Of a stretch of DNA of 64,000 nucleotides, positions 1 through 13,400 are shown one piece after another. The notes beneath the pieces are model-generated. The model was not told the DNA's origin. It was given only the letters and a program-made list of their open reading frames with translations, and searched no databases. Within the stretch, counting starts at the first letter, position 1. Each line of letters starts with the position of its first letter. The translations under genes and the position numbers were made by a program. Source of the stretch: Odontesthes bonariensis (Eukaryota; Chordata; Actinopteri; Atheriniformes; Atherinopsidae); assembly GCF_027942865.1 (NCBI RefSeq), contig NC_134529.1, forward strand, positions 21,678,467 to 21,742,466, written 5' to 3'.

Positions 1-487
1 AAATGTTGTATATGTTAGTATAAACCACCCCAATTCCATCGGTAAAACAGACAAAACACATAGCAAATCATGGATCAACAAACTAATAATCACCATCATC
101 ACTGGTTAAACATGATAGTTAAATTGTATTTACAACATACTTTAATGTAGCTATTGTTAGTGGGGGGGACTTTTTTTGGAACTGAATATGATATTTGGAT
201 TAATTTTCCCATCAGTAACAGTAATAAACAGATGCAATCACTACAATTAACTCAATCACGTCCACTGTGGCAATACAGCTGCAAGGCTCTGATATTGCTG
301 ATAATGAGTTAATCCCTCTGAGCATTCTACTTTCTACCTCCTGTTTGGTTGTTCCCCTTTTCATGTCTCTTTGGCTCTGAAGTGAGAGTAGCAACACACT
401 TGCAGCATGTTGCAATGCATTAATAGATGCACAAAGGAAAATACAGGCAACGTTTGTACAATACAGTTCACAGACACATACATGTTT

Positions 488-489
<2 letters not shown>

Positions 490-528
<39 letters not shown>
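490..528. repeat. (AC)n microsatellite
   Basis: A perfect run of about 19 AC units. It creates Cys-Val-rich open frames on the minus strand that are not genes. Confidence 0.95.
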
Positions 529-529
<1 letters not shown>

Positions 530-2639
530 GCATAAATATGCTCTAAATATGCATACAAGCACTCACTGATGGGCTGCTTGAATAAAGTGTCCATATTGCA
601 CTGCTTCTCATGCTGCTCACTGAAATAAGAACCATCTGCTGCCACTACATCATTACAAAATGAACAGTGTAAATACTTACTCTCACAAACGGCGACTTTT
701 CAACTCCTGCTTATGTTTAACCGCCTTATTCTGCAATCAAAGTGATGCTGTTTATTTTTTGACTCGTTTGAAGTGATGCTCTTTATTTCTTTTGACACTC
801 ACTCCCTTACGATTAACCTCTATTCGTCCCACACAACCTCTTCTTCCTCTACACTGACACATGGTCGCACACACAATTCACCTTTCAAAGGTAGAACAAC
901 AGCTAATGAAGGTCTTCCTCTTTGTACACATCATCAACGCCATCTGTTCATGATTCACGATTAATTGGATTGCAATTCAGTATAGGTGTTACAGTAAGAT
1001 TTGTTGGCAAATTTTACAAAACAAACAAAACATGAAAACATTCGCCTACACTTTAGCTTCCAATTTGTTTTAGCCAAACATAAAAGTTATTAAAAAGCTT
1101 CGCTTTGGTCCCATACTGGCGACTTGTTTCCCAGCGGGATATATTATTGCTAGATGATACATAAAGGAACCAGTGTCACAGTCCAGACCTGATTGGTTTA
1201 CTGAAGTGGGCACACTGACATAACAGGGGTGGGAAAAGCTGCTAAGATGGATCAAAGGGCCAGCCTCTGGAAGTAGCCATAGCAACCAGTGCGCCTCACC
1301 ATGACATTGCAGCAGAGTGCAAAAACACTGCATGTGGTCTTTCAGGACTTTTGTTTTTTTTCTACTGTCATAAATATGATTTACTGGGAAAGATTAAATA
1401 AAAAAAATTAGGAATGCATTACACTTTTGTAGCTTAATTTGACTCATTTTACATCATGCATGATTGTACAACCAAAAAATGAATTATGCCTTTCGAAAGT
1501 CACATTTGGAAGTATGAAAACCTTCTCAAGAGATTCACACCGCCCTCCAACAACAGCTGCAATCACGCAGTAAATAAATCGTGCGATCATTTGCTCTATT
1601 ATGGGCTTATTAGCATATAATGATTTGTGCGAGCTTCCCTGGTGTTTAAGGATGAGCTTGTCAGAAGTAGTGCCGAAAGTTGATCTCACATCACAGATGT
1701 GTCTGCATCCTCAGTGAGGAGCAATTGCTGTAAAATCCTCAAGGACAGAGATGAATCAGCCTGGCGGCAGAAGCAACTTTAGATTCCATACTTAGAGACA
1801 AAAAAGGGAAAGGGAAATTTATTTGAGACATGCAGTCAATAACTGATCAATTGTTTGACAGTCAATTTTTAAAACTGGGAAGCATAGGAACTCAGGAATT
1901 TTATTGATGGAAACAATGAAAACTTTCAAAGTGAATTAATGCCTTGATAGGACAGAAGAATAATGACACCTAGACACATGCTGTCAGTACCGATGCCTTT
2001 TGCATCTTGGTTTTGGAACAATGAAACAGCCCTTTACCCTCACAAGTATATGGATAGAATATTGAGGACCTTGTTATGGCCCATTTGGTCCCTCTACAAC
2101 CAGAGTAAGAGCTTGGTTTGTATAACAGACAGAAGGTCAGAATAATTTCTGGTGTATGTTGGACTCTGCCAGGCCTGTCCTTTGTCACTGATTATGTTCA
2201 TAACAGCCCCCCCTTGTTCCTGCTGTTGCCTCAGAACTTGCATGTGCCCTGCCAGCCACGAAGCCTACTGGCCTCTAGCCAGTCCCTGCGCTTGTCCTGG
2301 GGCCTACAGGCTACCCAGTAGCTCCAGCTTCTGTGCCTACCTCTGGGCTGGCAGGCATCCAACCAACTCCAGCCCAGAACGGTCTCCTGCGTTGTCTGCC
2401 ACGCTGGCCCCATCTGCATCCCGGCTGGGCTCCAGGAGAGGTCCCAGCCTTTCCACTTTCATCCACTTTGCACCTTGGTAAGCCCCCAAAGAGGTTCCAG
2501 TTTCATCAGCTTCATCTTGCTCACCTGTTCAACCTGCATCTTGGACTGGCTTCCTGGGGGGTTCCTGTTTCACAGGTATAGTCAGCTTCCAGGTAGCCCT
2601 CTAGAACTGTTGAGCCTTCTGCCTTTCTTCTCATTCTCC

Positions 2640-2850
2640 TCAGTAGCCAATTGGAGTGGTTTAGACATCTGGTCAGGATACACTCTGGATGCCTCCCAGG
2701 GGAAATGTTTCAGACTTGAACTGGAGAGATGATATCTCTTGGATTGCTTGGGAACACCTTGGTGTCCCCTCCAGAAGAACCTGAGGAGGTGGCTGAAGAG
2801 AGGGAGGTCTCAGGATCTCTGGCCTGACTGTCTCTGCCCATGATCTGGTC
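2640..2850 (+). mobile_element. Decayed 3' end of a non-LTR retrotransposon
   Basis: Read across frameshifts, the + strand gives pieces that resemble the end of a LINE reverse-transcriptase ORF common in fish genomes: LEWFRHLV, then W-R-D-D-I-S-W-I-A-W-E-H-L-G-V-P, then E-E-V-A-E-E-R-E-V. In intact copies this end reads roughly WRDYVSRLAWERLGIP followed by an EELEEVAGERE-type block. The copy has stops and at least one frameshift, so it is dead. The assignment rests on remembered family patterns, not a database search. Confidence 0.5.
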
Positions 2851-5800
2851 ACAGATAAACGTCAGAAAATTCTATTCAGAATTTTAAAATTGGAATAAGA
2901 GATAAATGTTGAATTGTTAGGGGTTAGAAAGATTAATAATTTAGTTGACATCTTGGATAGCATAGTACCATAATTAAGTTCAGGTCTCTCTTATTATTCT
3001 TTGGTGTTAGGGCTCTTCTGTCCTTGTGACCGATGACTCCTCAAATGAAACAAGCTCATTATCTCTCCCCAGCCAATTAAAGTGGACTCAAGAGCCTGTG
3101 GTCTTCGTTGTCTTTGGATAGGGATGTCCAAAAAAAGCTATGGGTATCAAAGCCACTGGAGATGAATGCCTTTTGTGCACTCACTAATACACAAACTTGC
3201 ACTCAGTCATTCACATAAACTCCCTCAAAGAGAACCTCTTATGAATGCATAAGCCCACATTAAGACATGCACCGAACCTCCTGTGCTTCTGCTTTTTTTC
3301 CCCCTCAGAGACACACACAGAAAGCTGCCATAGCGCCTGAAGCAGCTAATTGGCTCGTAACTAATCCCACTTCTGTGTGACCGCTGATAGAAATGAAGTC
3401 TGCTGCTTTTAGCGCGACACTATGAACGAGGAAGCAGTGACAGAACCCCTTTGCAGAACAACACGTTAAGTCATTTACATTTGAAAAGGGGAAGGTGGAG
3501 GAGAGTTGGCTTTGCAGAAAATTACACTCACAGCAAATATCAAAGGGGGAATCATTTTTCTCATACTCATATAGAACAATAAATGTCCGCCAATACGTTT
3601 AATGTACTTTGATAAAAAAAACTTTGTTTGAATATAAATGCTGTTTGACGTAGAATTCTTTTAAAAATTGGCCACCAAAAAGGCTACCCAATTCTTTGAA
3701 GCAGCATGGCACCCTGTCTTCGCACACAGAGGTTTATTTGGACCCTCTTTACAAATAATTTTTGACAAAAATTCATCATTTTGTGCACACTGTAGATTTG
3801 GACTTATTCAGTTCAGTTAGACATTTCTGTTTACAACAATGGGAAGAGATTGTGGATTATATGTACAAATTAAAAGAGGGTCAGACAGACTGCGAGACGA
3901 AGTCACCCCTCAGGACACATAAGTCCACGTTCAATATCTTTCTGATAGAATATTAACTGTTCTGAGACACTTTTCTGTTGTTTATATACACTACTTTGTA
4001 ACCTAGTTTCTTGTTACTATGGTTACCCCCATGCTCCATGGATAGATAGTCTCCCTACCAGTAAGCCAGATACAGACCTGCATTGTGATTGCATTCACCA
4101 AAACAAAATTAATCTTGTGATTCAGTTGAAAATAAATGAGCTTTTCAATTCTTTTTTGTTTTCCACTTTAAAAAAAAAATCAGAACAGATCCACACTTTT
4201 AATACACAATAACATCAAATGAGTCAAAACAGAAATTCCCCAGCAATAATCCTGTTTTACCTAATATCCTGATAAAATAAGAAAGTGGTTTTAGGAAATG
4301 CTCAGGAAGTAACTCGTCTGTCATGTCAAGAAACCTTAGCACAAAGCTTTCATGAGAATCACAAGATGTATGAGAATCTCTAGACTAGTTACTATACCTG
4401 AAACCTGCAAGTTACTATTATTTGCCTTGCTGGGTAACAGTTCACTTCAGCACTGCTACTATGGATAGGTTTTGCCATTGATATCATTTCAAAGATACCA
4501 CATGGATTGAGTTTCATCTCCCCTTTTTCTCCATTTATTCAAACAGCGCAGCTTGTGCTCACCGACAGTTTTTTACAGCAGATGGAATGGTGCATTTGTA
4601 CTCTGATATACGTACATCACAGGTAAGTGCTCTTGAGTCTCCATAACCAAAGGATGAGATCACACTGGAATCTTCCCTGCATTAAAAGCAGTGTGGGGGC
4701 TGCTTTAATGTAGGCACCATGAAGCACAACTCCAAACCAGAAGGAATTCGAACAGTATGGAAAATGAAAAAAAAAAAGACACAGTGACTCACCATTTACT
4801 TTGAAGGAAAGAACCTAACATATTTCATGCTTTGTCATCTTTATTTCATATGCTTCTACGCTTCCCTTTTCCCATTTCAGACCATTTCAACACCATCCAA
4901 TAAAGCAGGGAAGTTAAATAAAGGAAATTAAATAGTGTTTACAGTATATCATCGTCATTTTTAAGACAAACTAAAACAATGTTCCTCAAAGAAAGATTGG
5001 GAGGGATTTACATATTTTGTCCCCTCTATGGTATATAACATAATTCAATTAATTTTGCAAAGAAATTCAGAAGGGTACAGGTGCAAATCCCTCAGATGGC
5101 ACTGCATGAGGAATCATCATTCATTAAAATGCAACAGCAAGCCCTGTACTGTTGCACACCTTTAGATGTGTTTGCAGGATGAATGGGGCACATTAACTCC
5201 TGAAAAGCATCATCGTTTGGTATCCTCAATGCCAGAAAGTCCTTTAAGTGTTTGTAAGAGACGGTGAATGGTAATATCGCAAAGTGGCAAAAGCTTCACC
5301 GTTCCCTTTTTTTTCCATTTATTTTTTAATTCGTCACGGGCCTGAAACGTCAAAGTAAATGAAAGAAACACTGATATGAGCTTCTATTGCAAGACATCAG
5401 ACTATATTGCATGTTGAATTAAAGAGGTATCCTGAAAGCTGAATTGTGGCGAAAAGTAGCTAACTGGCTTATTTGAATGTCAGCTATGTAATGCAGAACT
5501 ACCCAGGTCTGAGGCCATGGTGAAGGTGGACTGTGGTCTCCAAAAATCCCCTTCATTTTGTGTTACAGTTTGTTGTTTATATCTTTCTTACATGGAAGGT
5601 AACAACTCTCCTGTGTGAAACAAGACAGCTAAGCTTCAGAAGAGGACGTTTCCTTTGGGATTTGTTTGTTCAGTAGACCTGTTAACCTAACTCCAACAAG
5701 AAATATGTTTTCTTACCACCAATAGGAGGTCAGAGGTCAGGATCAGCTGAAGAACGACTACACAGAAAATGCTGGATATGTTGCTTAAGGACAGCTCACC

Positions 5801-7984
5801 ACTGTGGATGTTTGTAGTCCCAAGAGCTTGAATTAGAGCCTTTCTTCTGAAAATTGGTGTATGTGTGTGTTTGCGTGGCAGCGATTAGAGCATTAGACTA
5901 AGGATGCCGCTCATAAACCAGTGTAAAATGAGGCAAAGTGCCCGCTTACAGAGGCTGATGACAAACGTTCTGACCTTGCCTCGACGCATGACAGTTTTTA
6001 TAAGTCATTGGAGCACCAATGTCATCGTACCTATTTAAAAAAAGCCAAGGATCGTGGTCTTTCATTATCTTATAGAACTGGTTTATGGATAAAAAAAACA
6101 TATACGGTTGTAATTAGCAGAGCTGTTGCTGTGGTTACAAAATGTCTCAATTCTCAGCTCATGAATAACCATTTTTAACATTCCCAATCTCCGTGGAAAC
6201 AGAACCACATACCTATATACAGTAAATGCAAGCTTGTGGATCAGCTTTAAGTTGATATATACCACGATGTTCTTCTCGGAAAGTTAGTTTGTTCTTTGAT
6301 TTAGCCCATTACTCGATGTACTTATAAACATGTGGAGCATCCAGTGGCATTTTTTGAGAAAATAACTGTAAACAGAACCATCCTATGCATCTGATATATT
6401 CAGTGGCTGGATATGAAAAGGCTTTCCTTTGCAAAACAGATTTTGACCCCAGACATTGAACCACAAGTTTCTAACAATCGACAATCACAAATCTGCTGCT
6501 CCCTGCACATGTGAATATAAATTGAGTGCAGCAAAATTTACAGTGGGAGGACAACTGAATGCACATCAAATCACAAACGGTGAATGGGGAAAATGGCATT
6601 TATGATTGTTCCATTCAGGATTCAGTTGAACAACAGCTTACATGATGTTTTTAAAGACAGAGTCCATTCATACTAGTTTCAGTGAAACTATATAAGAACG
6701 AATAAATTGTCAGGTTGGAAACATGAAATCATTGTTATCATTTTGGGGTTAAGAGGATACATTTAGTACTTTTGAGGAAGAAACTAGCAGATACCAGCAG
6801 ATATTTCTGTATCAGTTGACGAAGGCAGCATCGTAAACAGGGCTAAGTACTCTCTTTTATCTGTCTTGAATCTCTTTGGGTCATATGTCCCAGATTGATT
6901 TTAGTTTTAGAATCGTCTTTCTTTTTTAATTAGTTTCTACAAATTGAAAATGCACATAAAGACATGTCGAAAACGCAATGTTTCCCATCAAAATTAACAT
7001 TACTATACATTACCATAGACCAATTGTAGACACACGATGATATTTGGCCTGAATTTGATAAAGTCAGTATCTAGTGAGAGGGTTTATCCCCACTCCGATG
7101 TTTGTGCATTGATTTCACATGCCATGTTTTTGCACACATGCCAGCAAATGAGCAAACAGCCACAAATAATGACCTATAATTAGAGCCCCACATGTGCAAA
7201 AACACGAGAGCCAAATTATGCTGAGTCAATTTTTTATTGACAGATTTTTTCCTACTACTTTTCCTTTTCTGAAGTGGATTGGATCTCATGTTTCACACAG
7301 TGAGCTAATGAAACATTTACTGCTCGAGGTAAAAAAATAATTGACCACCAACATCTGCAGGGAAGCCAGACTTAAAGGGAGATGCTTCAATCTTTCAATT
7401 CAAATAGAATATCAATACGTTTATCCAGGATACAGTGAGATTGCTTGGCAACAACGTATCATAGAAGGAAGTAAAAGCAGAATCACCAGTGTCTAATCTT
7501 GTAACAGATAAGTGCAGATAAAAAAAATATATAAAAACATTGCCACGGAGAGCATACATCTGGTTTTCGTCCAAATTCTGCGAATCTAAGTTGTCAATAA
7601 AAAATATTTGCTAATTTTGTTCAAACGTTTAATAGGAAATTGCTGGAGGGAGGCTGTGATTTTGGCAGTCCATCTCTACAGCAGTTCCAGCTACCTCCTC
7701 AAAGGAAAACATATTAACAAGTTCTGCTCCCAGCTTCCCCCGTGGGCAATGTGAATCAGAAATCTGAAGGGACAACCGATCGTGTTTAGCATCTCTGTCC
7801 CTGCATATGAAATTGATGAAATAATTATGAGCTTGAGTTTCAGTGTTATGGGAGATACACAGCTGCAGGGGAGCTAGTTTGGAACAAAACACAACACACA
7901 CACACGTCAAGAAATGAGAGCCAAACATATGGTAGTCATGAGAAGGGCAACAGCTGCAGCTGGAGTGGAATTTTAGGTTGTTAG

Positions 7985-8195
7985 CTCCGTACAGGCCACT
8001 GTAGCATTGTAAAGTACAGATTCCGACAGTATAATGCAGTGCAGTGTGTTACCTGATTGTACAGGTTCTGATAAGCAGTGCAGTACAGAATACTACACAA
8101 TACTTAAGCATTATGTTAGAAATATAGTTTACATATAAGCCATACTACAGTATGACACAATTATACTATACAGTTATATAGATATGATAACAATA
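7985..8195. repeat. Degenerate low-complexity repeat, left part
   Basis: Imperfect recurrences of short units such as GTACAG, ATGCAGTGCAGTG and ATACTA/TAGTAT. The same vocabulary resumes at 8616-8735 beyond the LINE tail, suggesting one degenerate tandem array that was split by insertion. Confidence 0.5.
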
Positions 8196-8615
8196 ATACT
8201 TGAATGCTCTCGCAAAGGCTTATGTCACAACTCGGTCACTCCGGTCGTCTAGCAGTGCCTACACCACGCTTAAGACAATCCAGACTCTTTTCATGTGTGG
8301 TTCCACGATGGTGGAATGACCTACCGAGTGCTACAAGAACAGTCTACACTATCTTCAAGAAACTCTTGAAGACCCAGCTCTTCAGAGAGCATCTCCTACC
8401 CTAGTACTTACCCATTACTTCCCTACCCCCTCTACTGCACTTTCCATTTCTGAACTTCCCTCTATGCCTGCACTCTATCTCTACACTGTGACCTCTGACA
8501 GAGTCGGACTAGGTTTCCTTCTACGTAGCTTATAGCTTTGATGTTAGCTGTAATGTTACATCCTCATTTGTAAGCTTTGTATAAAAGCGTCTGCTAAATG
8601 CATAAACATAAACAC
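8196..8615 (+). mobile_element. L2-clade LINE, 3'-terminal fragment
   Basis: The frame at 8204-8404 reads through the end of a LINE reverse-transcriptase ORF, with motifs F-S-C-V-V-P-R-W-W-N-D-L-P and F-K-K-L-L-K-T-Q-L-F-R-E-H-L. It is followed by a short 3' UTR that ends in AAAAGCGTCTGCTAAATGCA, the conserved tail of fish L2/UnaL2 elements, and then short ATAAACA repeats. The copy is 5'-truncated, as usual for this class; only about 65 codons of the ORF remain. No catalytic region is present, so it is inactive. Confidence 0.82.
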
Positions 8616-8735
8616 ATACACATAATATACAGTGCAGTCTACTACAATATAGTATATACCAGTGTAGTATTCTCCACTGCAGTACTACTGTTGTACAATG
8701 TAGTACTATGCACTATACTATATTGTCTATAAGTA
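8616..8735. repeat. Degenerate low-complexity repeat, right part
   Basis: Recurring units such as AGTGTAGTATT, GCAGTACTACTG, TGTAGTACTATG and CACTATACTATA, with many local palindromes. It matches the composition of the array before the L2 tail. Confidence 0.5.
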
Positions 8736-9959
8736 AACATCCTTCCAGAAAGATACCACTTAAGAAGTATCAATAGCAAATTGTAGATGAAAACTTAAAG
8801 GTACTGGTTTTGTCCCTCTTACTGAGGTCATAGATAAGATCATTACATTAATGATAAAAAGGCGTCAGTGTGAAAGAAGTACTCTACTGGAGGAGTGATA
8901 ATATGATATATAGGAGTTTAAATCTGAAGACCGTGTGGTTACCACAGGCTGTACAGATTTTTTTCAATTTAATTTGAAGCATAATCAACCATTTATAATA
9001 ATCCCCTTTTCAATAACAGCATAGCGAAACAAAAATGCCTCAGATGGCAAAGTCTGGCAAATCAGTCACAACGTGGCCTCAATCAAGGAGAAAGCCACGC
9101 ACAAAGTAATGAGTTGACAAGATGACTAAATTCATAGATGTGCAATTATTTTTAGGGTTCATCACTCCCCCACCCCATTCAATGACTAGCCTACTTCATC
9201 TGCTTTTAACACTAATCCAATGTGTTCGTATATCGGTCTTTATATTTCCTTTAGCTTAGCTAAATTGAGCTTTAAAATTATTCACAAAATAAATAAGACT
9301 GTTTTGAACTTTTCTAACGTTCTATGAAATAATGAACTGGTTAAAATAAAATCATGAATCTACAGTTTGCTTCAAATGGTTTCTCCAGCGTTCTTAATTC
9401 TGGCCATATGCAGCGCAGACGTTCACTAATGCGCACATCTTCGGGTTCAACTCACTTTTAAAAGAGACCATCTATAAGTAGTTGCTTTTTTACATCACCT
9501 GCGCCTGACAGCTGCCGCGCGCCTGCTGTCAGGTGGCATCAACACAAATACAGACTTGTTGCTCTGTCCGTGGTCCTGAAACGGCCTTGACGCGTCATCG
9601 TTTTGCTAAATCCCTTTTCCCTCCCCTTTCCCCCCAGAAATAGCTCTTTTGGTGTCCCTGTGATCCTGAATAATTTATTTCGAACCGTCGCTCCGCTGTG
9701 ACATTTGCTCACATCGTCCCCGGGCAACAGTGGGCAGGAGCATGAATCCCTCATCAGAGCACGGAAAGGTCAAGTGATATTGATCTTGCCGTACAAACAC
9801 GCTTTCATATTGTCAGGATCAAACTTCCAAAGTTGGGATCGGGTCGAACATGACGGGTCACTTCGAGGCTCATGGTCAGACTCTGCTCTTCTGAAGCCTT
9901 TTTAGAAACAGAAGCCGGGAAATTAGTCCTCGAGCTGACAGATTTAGGATGATAGATCT

Positions 9960-10401
9960 CTCGCGCGATGCTGAGGAGTAAGTTCAATCATCTATTTGTG
10001 CTAAATATGCGGCGCGTAAAACGCGCGCTCCGGGGCGGGGACTGCTTTGGAGAGGCAGCACTGAAGATCAGCAGATCAGCACGTTGCTTTGCATCTACAG
10101 GTTGCTTCGAGTACCTCTCCTCCTCTGTGAACATTTTCTCCATCCAGTCTAATGTAGAACCTAACTAGTGGTCATGAACTGAGAGCAGAAGGGGTTAGAC
10201 AACGCTAAAACAGTTTGGACATCCACGGCGCAAAACCACCCGATTACAACCTGCTTTAACAGCAATGAAACTATACGGCGAGGGACTTTTTCCTCATCAG
10301 CTGTCCCCTAAGCGTTTCCTCGGAGGACCGCGCGTTTTAATCGACACCACCATGTCACAGGTCCCCAGCAGCAGCTGCACCGCGGAGACAACAGCGACAT
10401 A
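9960..10401 (+). promoter_or_regulatory. CpG-rich promoter and 5' UTR region of kcnk13
   Basis: CpG density rises sharply here compared with the AT-rich DNA on both sides (for example TCTCGCGCGATG near 9960 and GCGGCGCGTAAAACGCGCGCTCC near 10010 in short CG-rich runs), and it stays high through exon 1 to about 10740. No clear TATA box sits at a fixed distance, which fits a CpG-island promoter. The transcription start is not visible from sequence. Confidence 0.6.
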
Positions 10402-10402
10402 A
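10352..10402 (+). CDS. Upstream ORF of kcnk13 (16 codons)
   Basis: An ATG in a strong Kozak setting (CACCACCATGT) opens a 16-codon frame, MSQVPSSSCTAETTAT, that stops at TAA in 10400-10402. The last A of this stop is the first A of the kcnk13 ATG (TAATG). This is the arrangement expected for termination-coupled reinitiation, and the uORF start context looks stronger than that of the main start (ACATAATGG, with a purine at -3 but little else). It would lie in the 5' UTR of the channel mRNA. Whether it is transcribed and translated cannot be seen from DNA alone. Confidence 0.5.
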   Translation: MSQVPSSSCTAETTAT

Positions 10403-13400
10403 TGGCATGTAGGAGCGGCTGCTGCTGCAGCTCCGGTCCGATAAACGAGGATAACGCGCGCTTCCTGCTGCTGGCGTTGTTCATTGTCATCTATCTCCTG
10501 TGTGGGGCCGCCGTCTTCTCGGCGCTGGAACAGCCCAAGGAGCGAGAGGCGAAGGAGCGCTGGGCGCAGCGGTTCGAGCATTTCTCGCAGAAGTATAACC
10601 TGAGTAAGAAGGACTTGAATAACTTCCTGAGGAACTATGAGGAGGCGAACATGGCGGGAATCCGCGTGGACGCGATCAGACCCCGATGGGACTTCACGGG
10701 GGCTTTTTACTTCGTGGGAACTGTGGTATCAACCATTGGTGAGATAGAGGGGAAAGTCGTACTTAACAGTGTAAAAATGCCATTTTTAATGTCAAACCTA
10801 ACGTTACAGTATGAAGCCACTGCGAAATATTACTCTAAAGCCCTTCTTTGGGGGTCACGATCAGTTTATAAGTTTTTGTGTGTGTGGGTGTTATGAGCCT
10901 TTTCAAATTGTATTCTTCACTCGGCTACAAATGGTATTTGTCAGTTTTCCCTTTTTTATTTGGGAAATGTTGTCACAAACTCTCTCACATCATGGTCAGC
11001 TCTTACATTTCACAGGCCAAAAATTCTTGTTTGAGCACAAAATCCAATTTTAGGGATAAAAGGGAACTACACAAAGAAGGAGAAGAAAATCCCTCAGAGC
11101 AGTATTTGTCTTTGACAATTTTCTCCTCATCTCAGAACTCTCCGTCTCCGTGACTGTCTGACAGCATTTGAGTTGTTAGTGTCGGTGGAGGAGACCAGCA
11201 GGATATGTCTGAGCAGCTGTTCTGAACAAGAACACTGCTCTTGACCCTTCGCTGTCAAAACATTCCCTCCGACTTGTGCCCCCATTCCTTTTTTTTCCTG
11301 TACATGATTTGCCAATCAAACATCTTGAGGGGAGAGAGTTGATCTTTATCGACTGACAGAACGACAGGCCTTCCGACTGATGACAATCTCAGGCCATAGT
11401 TTATATGGAGGCACTCTGTATGAAACACCGTGTTTGGAGTTTGACGGAGCCTAAAAAGAGAAAAAGATTGAAATCATGAATACCGAAATCACCATTTCCT
11501 TGGACCTGCCTGCGAGATTATCAACAGCACAGCACCACATGATGAGTTTAACCCCAGAAATTTGCCTCGTTTTTCATTCACGTGGTTGCCTCCCGAGTGC
11601 AGAAACATCATTGTTATGTGTTTGAACGCAGTCAGTTTGAGGTTCAGACAGTGTAAGTAATGTGCTGCTCTATACTGCACTGCAGAGAGACTTCACCTTA
11701 TATCGCTGATCTTATGACAGACAAGTCATCAGAAATGATGTCTTGATTACTGTAACTGACTCTGAATCCAGCTCTTGTTGGTCAACGATTCCATTTATGT
11801 CAAATCTTGTCCGTTTCAGCAGTCATGTGTAACCTTTCTCGTCTTGAATTTCATCTTACATTCTGGTCTCGGTTTTTGAGGGACGCACATGAAGCCAGAG
11901 AAACCCACCACAAGCACAACCTCCGTGAGTATCGTAAGTGTACGTAGTCACAGGGAACTTACAAAACGCCTAATTCAAAGGCACCTTGTAAGGCATACGC
12001 TGGCATCAGATTGAAATTCTACTGATGTTGACAATTGATCACACCTCACAAGTTGTGACTATATTTCCAGCATTTCACTCCAATGGAACCATAAATCCCA
12101 GCAATCTTTTGATATCGTTAGTTAGCTTTTTTTTACAGGATCGTCTGTCGGCGATCTATTTTCTCCTGCGATGGTGAGGGAACGCTACAGTTTGGCCCTC
12201 CCTCTGCTTTTCGAGTTTACATCCATTTTTGTTGCCTCAAGTTTTTCCATTAGCTTTTTCTTTGTGTCCCTTCTCTCTTGGAATACACAATGAAGTAAAT
12301 GGCACCTTGCTAAAGGAACAAAAGACAAATGGTGTAAACTCACAGCAAGACCAGCATGAAGACTGGAAATGGGGAAACAAGCCCAAACATGAGAATATCC
12401 ACTTGTAACTGCAGCTACAAATCAGTTTTTGCGTGAATTAGAAAAAAAAAACACATTTATAATTCAGCTTTCGGGGTGCTGTTGGAGCAGTTTTATGTTG
12501 CAAAATCAGACCACAAGCAGTTAAGAGCTGCTGGCTGTCTCATATTTACTGTACACACAGGTAAATCGTTTTGTTGATTTTTGTCCCGGCACACAAAAAG
12601 TCTCCCCAAAAGAGACCATTACTTTGAAAGTTTTTTTTTTTACCTTTTAAGGAGATGCTTTCAATGCTTTTGTTACAGTGTTGATGTTCATATGAAACAT
12701 AATTCTGTCAGTAAAGTGTATGTGGTCATACAAGAACAGGAAAGACAGGAGAGCTCACAAAGAGGGGGTGCCTCCTCATGGCAGGCTCCCAAATATTAAC
12801 CAATCAGAAGAGAGTGGGGTTTTAGGGAGGGGGTTCTTAAAGAGACAGAAGCTAAACTGTTTCTTTTAGGCGCCGTTTACACATACCCGGGTATTTTGAA
12901 AAACGCATATTTTCTAACCTTCGTTTGCAAAAAAAACTAGGTGCACACAACCCCGTTTTTAAAAAAAACCACGTCTACATTGATCCGGAGAAATACGCTA
13001 TCAGGAGCTGTTAAATTACGCCAAGCCTGACGGTGGCAGTGTTAGAACAATGAGAATTCCACACAAGCCAATCAGAAGCCTAATAGAGAACCGCTGACAG
13101 GAAGAACTTCCGGATCCTTTTCAAGAAGAAAATATTGCGCCAGGCTCATGTGTGTGGACTGATAGCGAGACTGAGCTACTTTTACACGTTGCGCTGGACT
13201 ATAAAACTGCTAAAGCCGTGAAAAATGTCTTTGATGAAATGTATGACTGTAATTTTCAAAATCACACAAGCGAGTATAGCTCTCAACAACAGAAATGCTG
13301 CTAGTACCTCCATGCTTGCTAGATAAACAATGGACGGAGAGAAAGGCGTTCTCACGCTAGCATTCTGCCAACATGACGGATAGGGGCGGGGCTCTGTACT

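Larger units (their letters stand above)
1..9960. other. Intergenic region upstream of kcnk13
   Basis: AT-rich non-coding DNA. The open frames here are short, lack recognisable motifs and show no paired splice sites, so I call no gene. It holds an (AC)n microsatellite near 490, a C/T- and G-rich stretch at about 2150-2640 that differs in composition from its flanks, a decayed LINE 3' piece at about 2640-2850, a low-complexity GTAGTACTA-like region at about 7985-8735 and an L2-type LINE tail inside that region. The rest shows nothing I can name. Confidence 0.7.

Noticed and set aside
10297..10581. Minus-strand frames opposite kcnk13 exon 1
   Set aside because: Shadows of a GC-rich coding exon; the + strand encodes a recognised channel.
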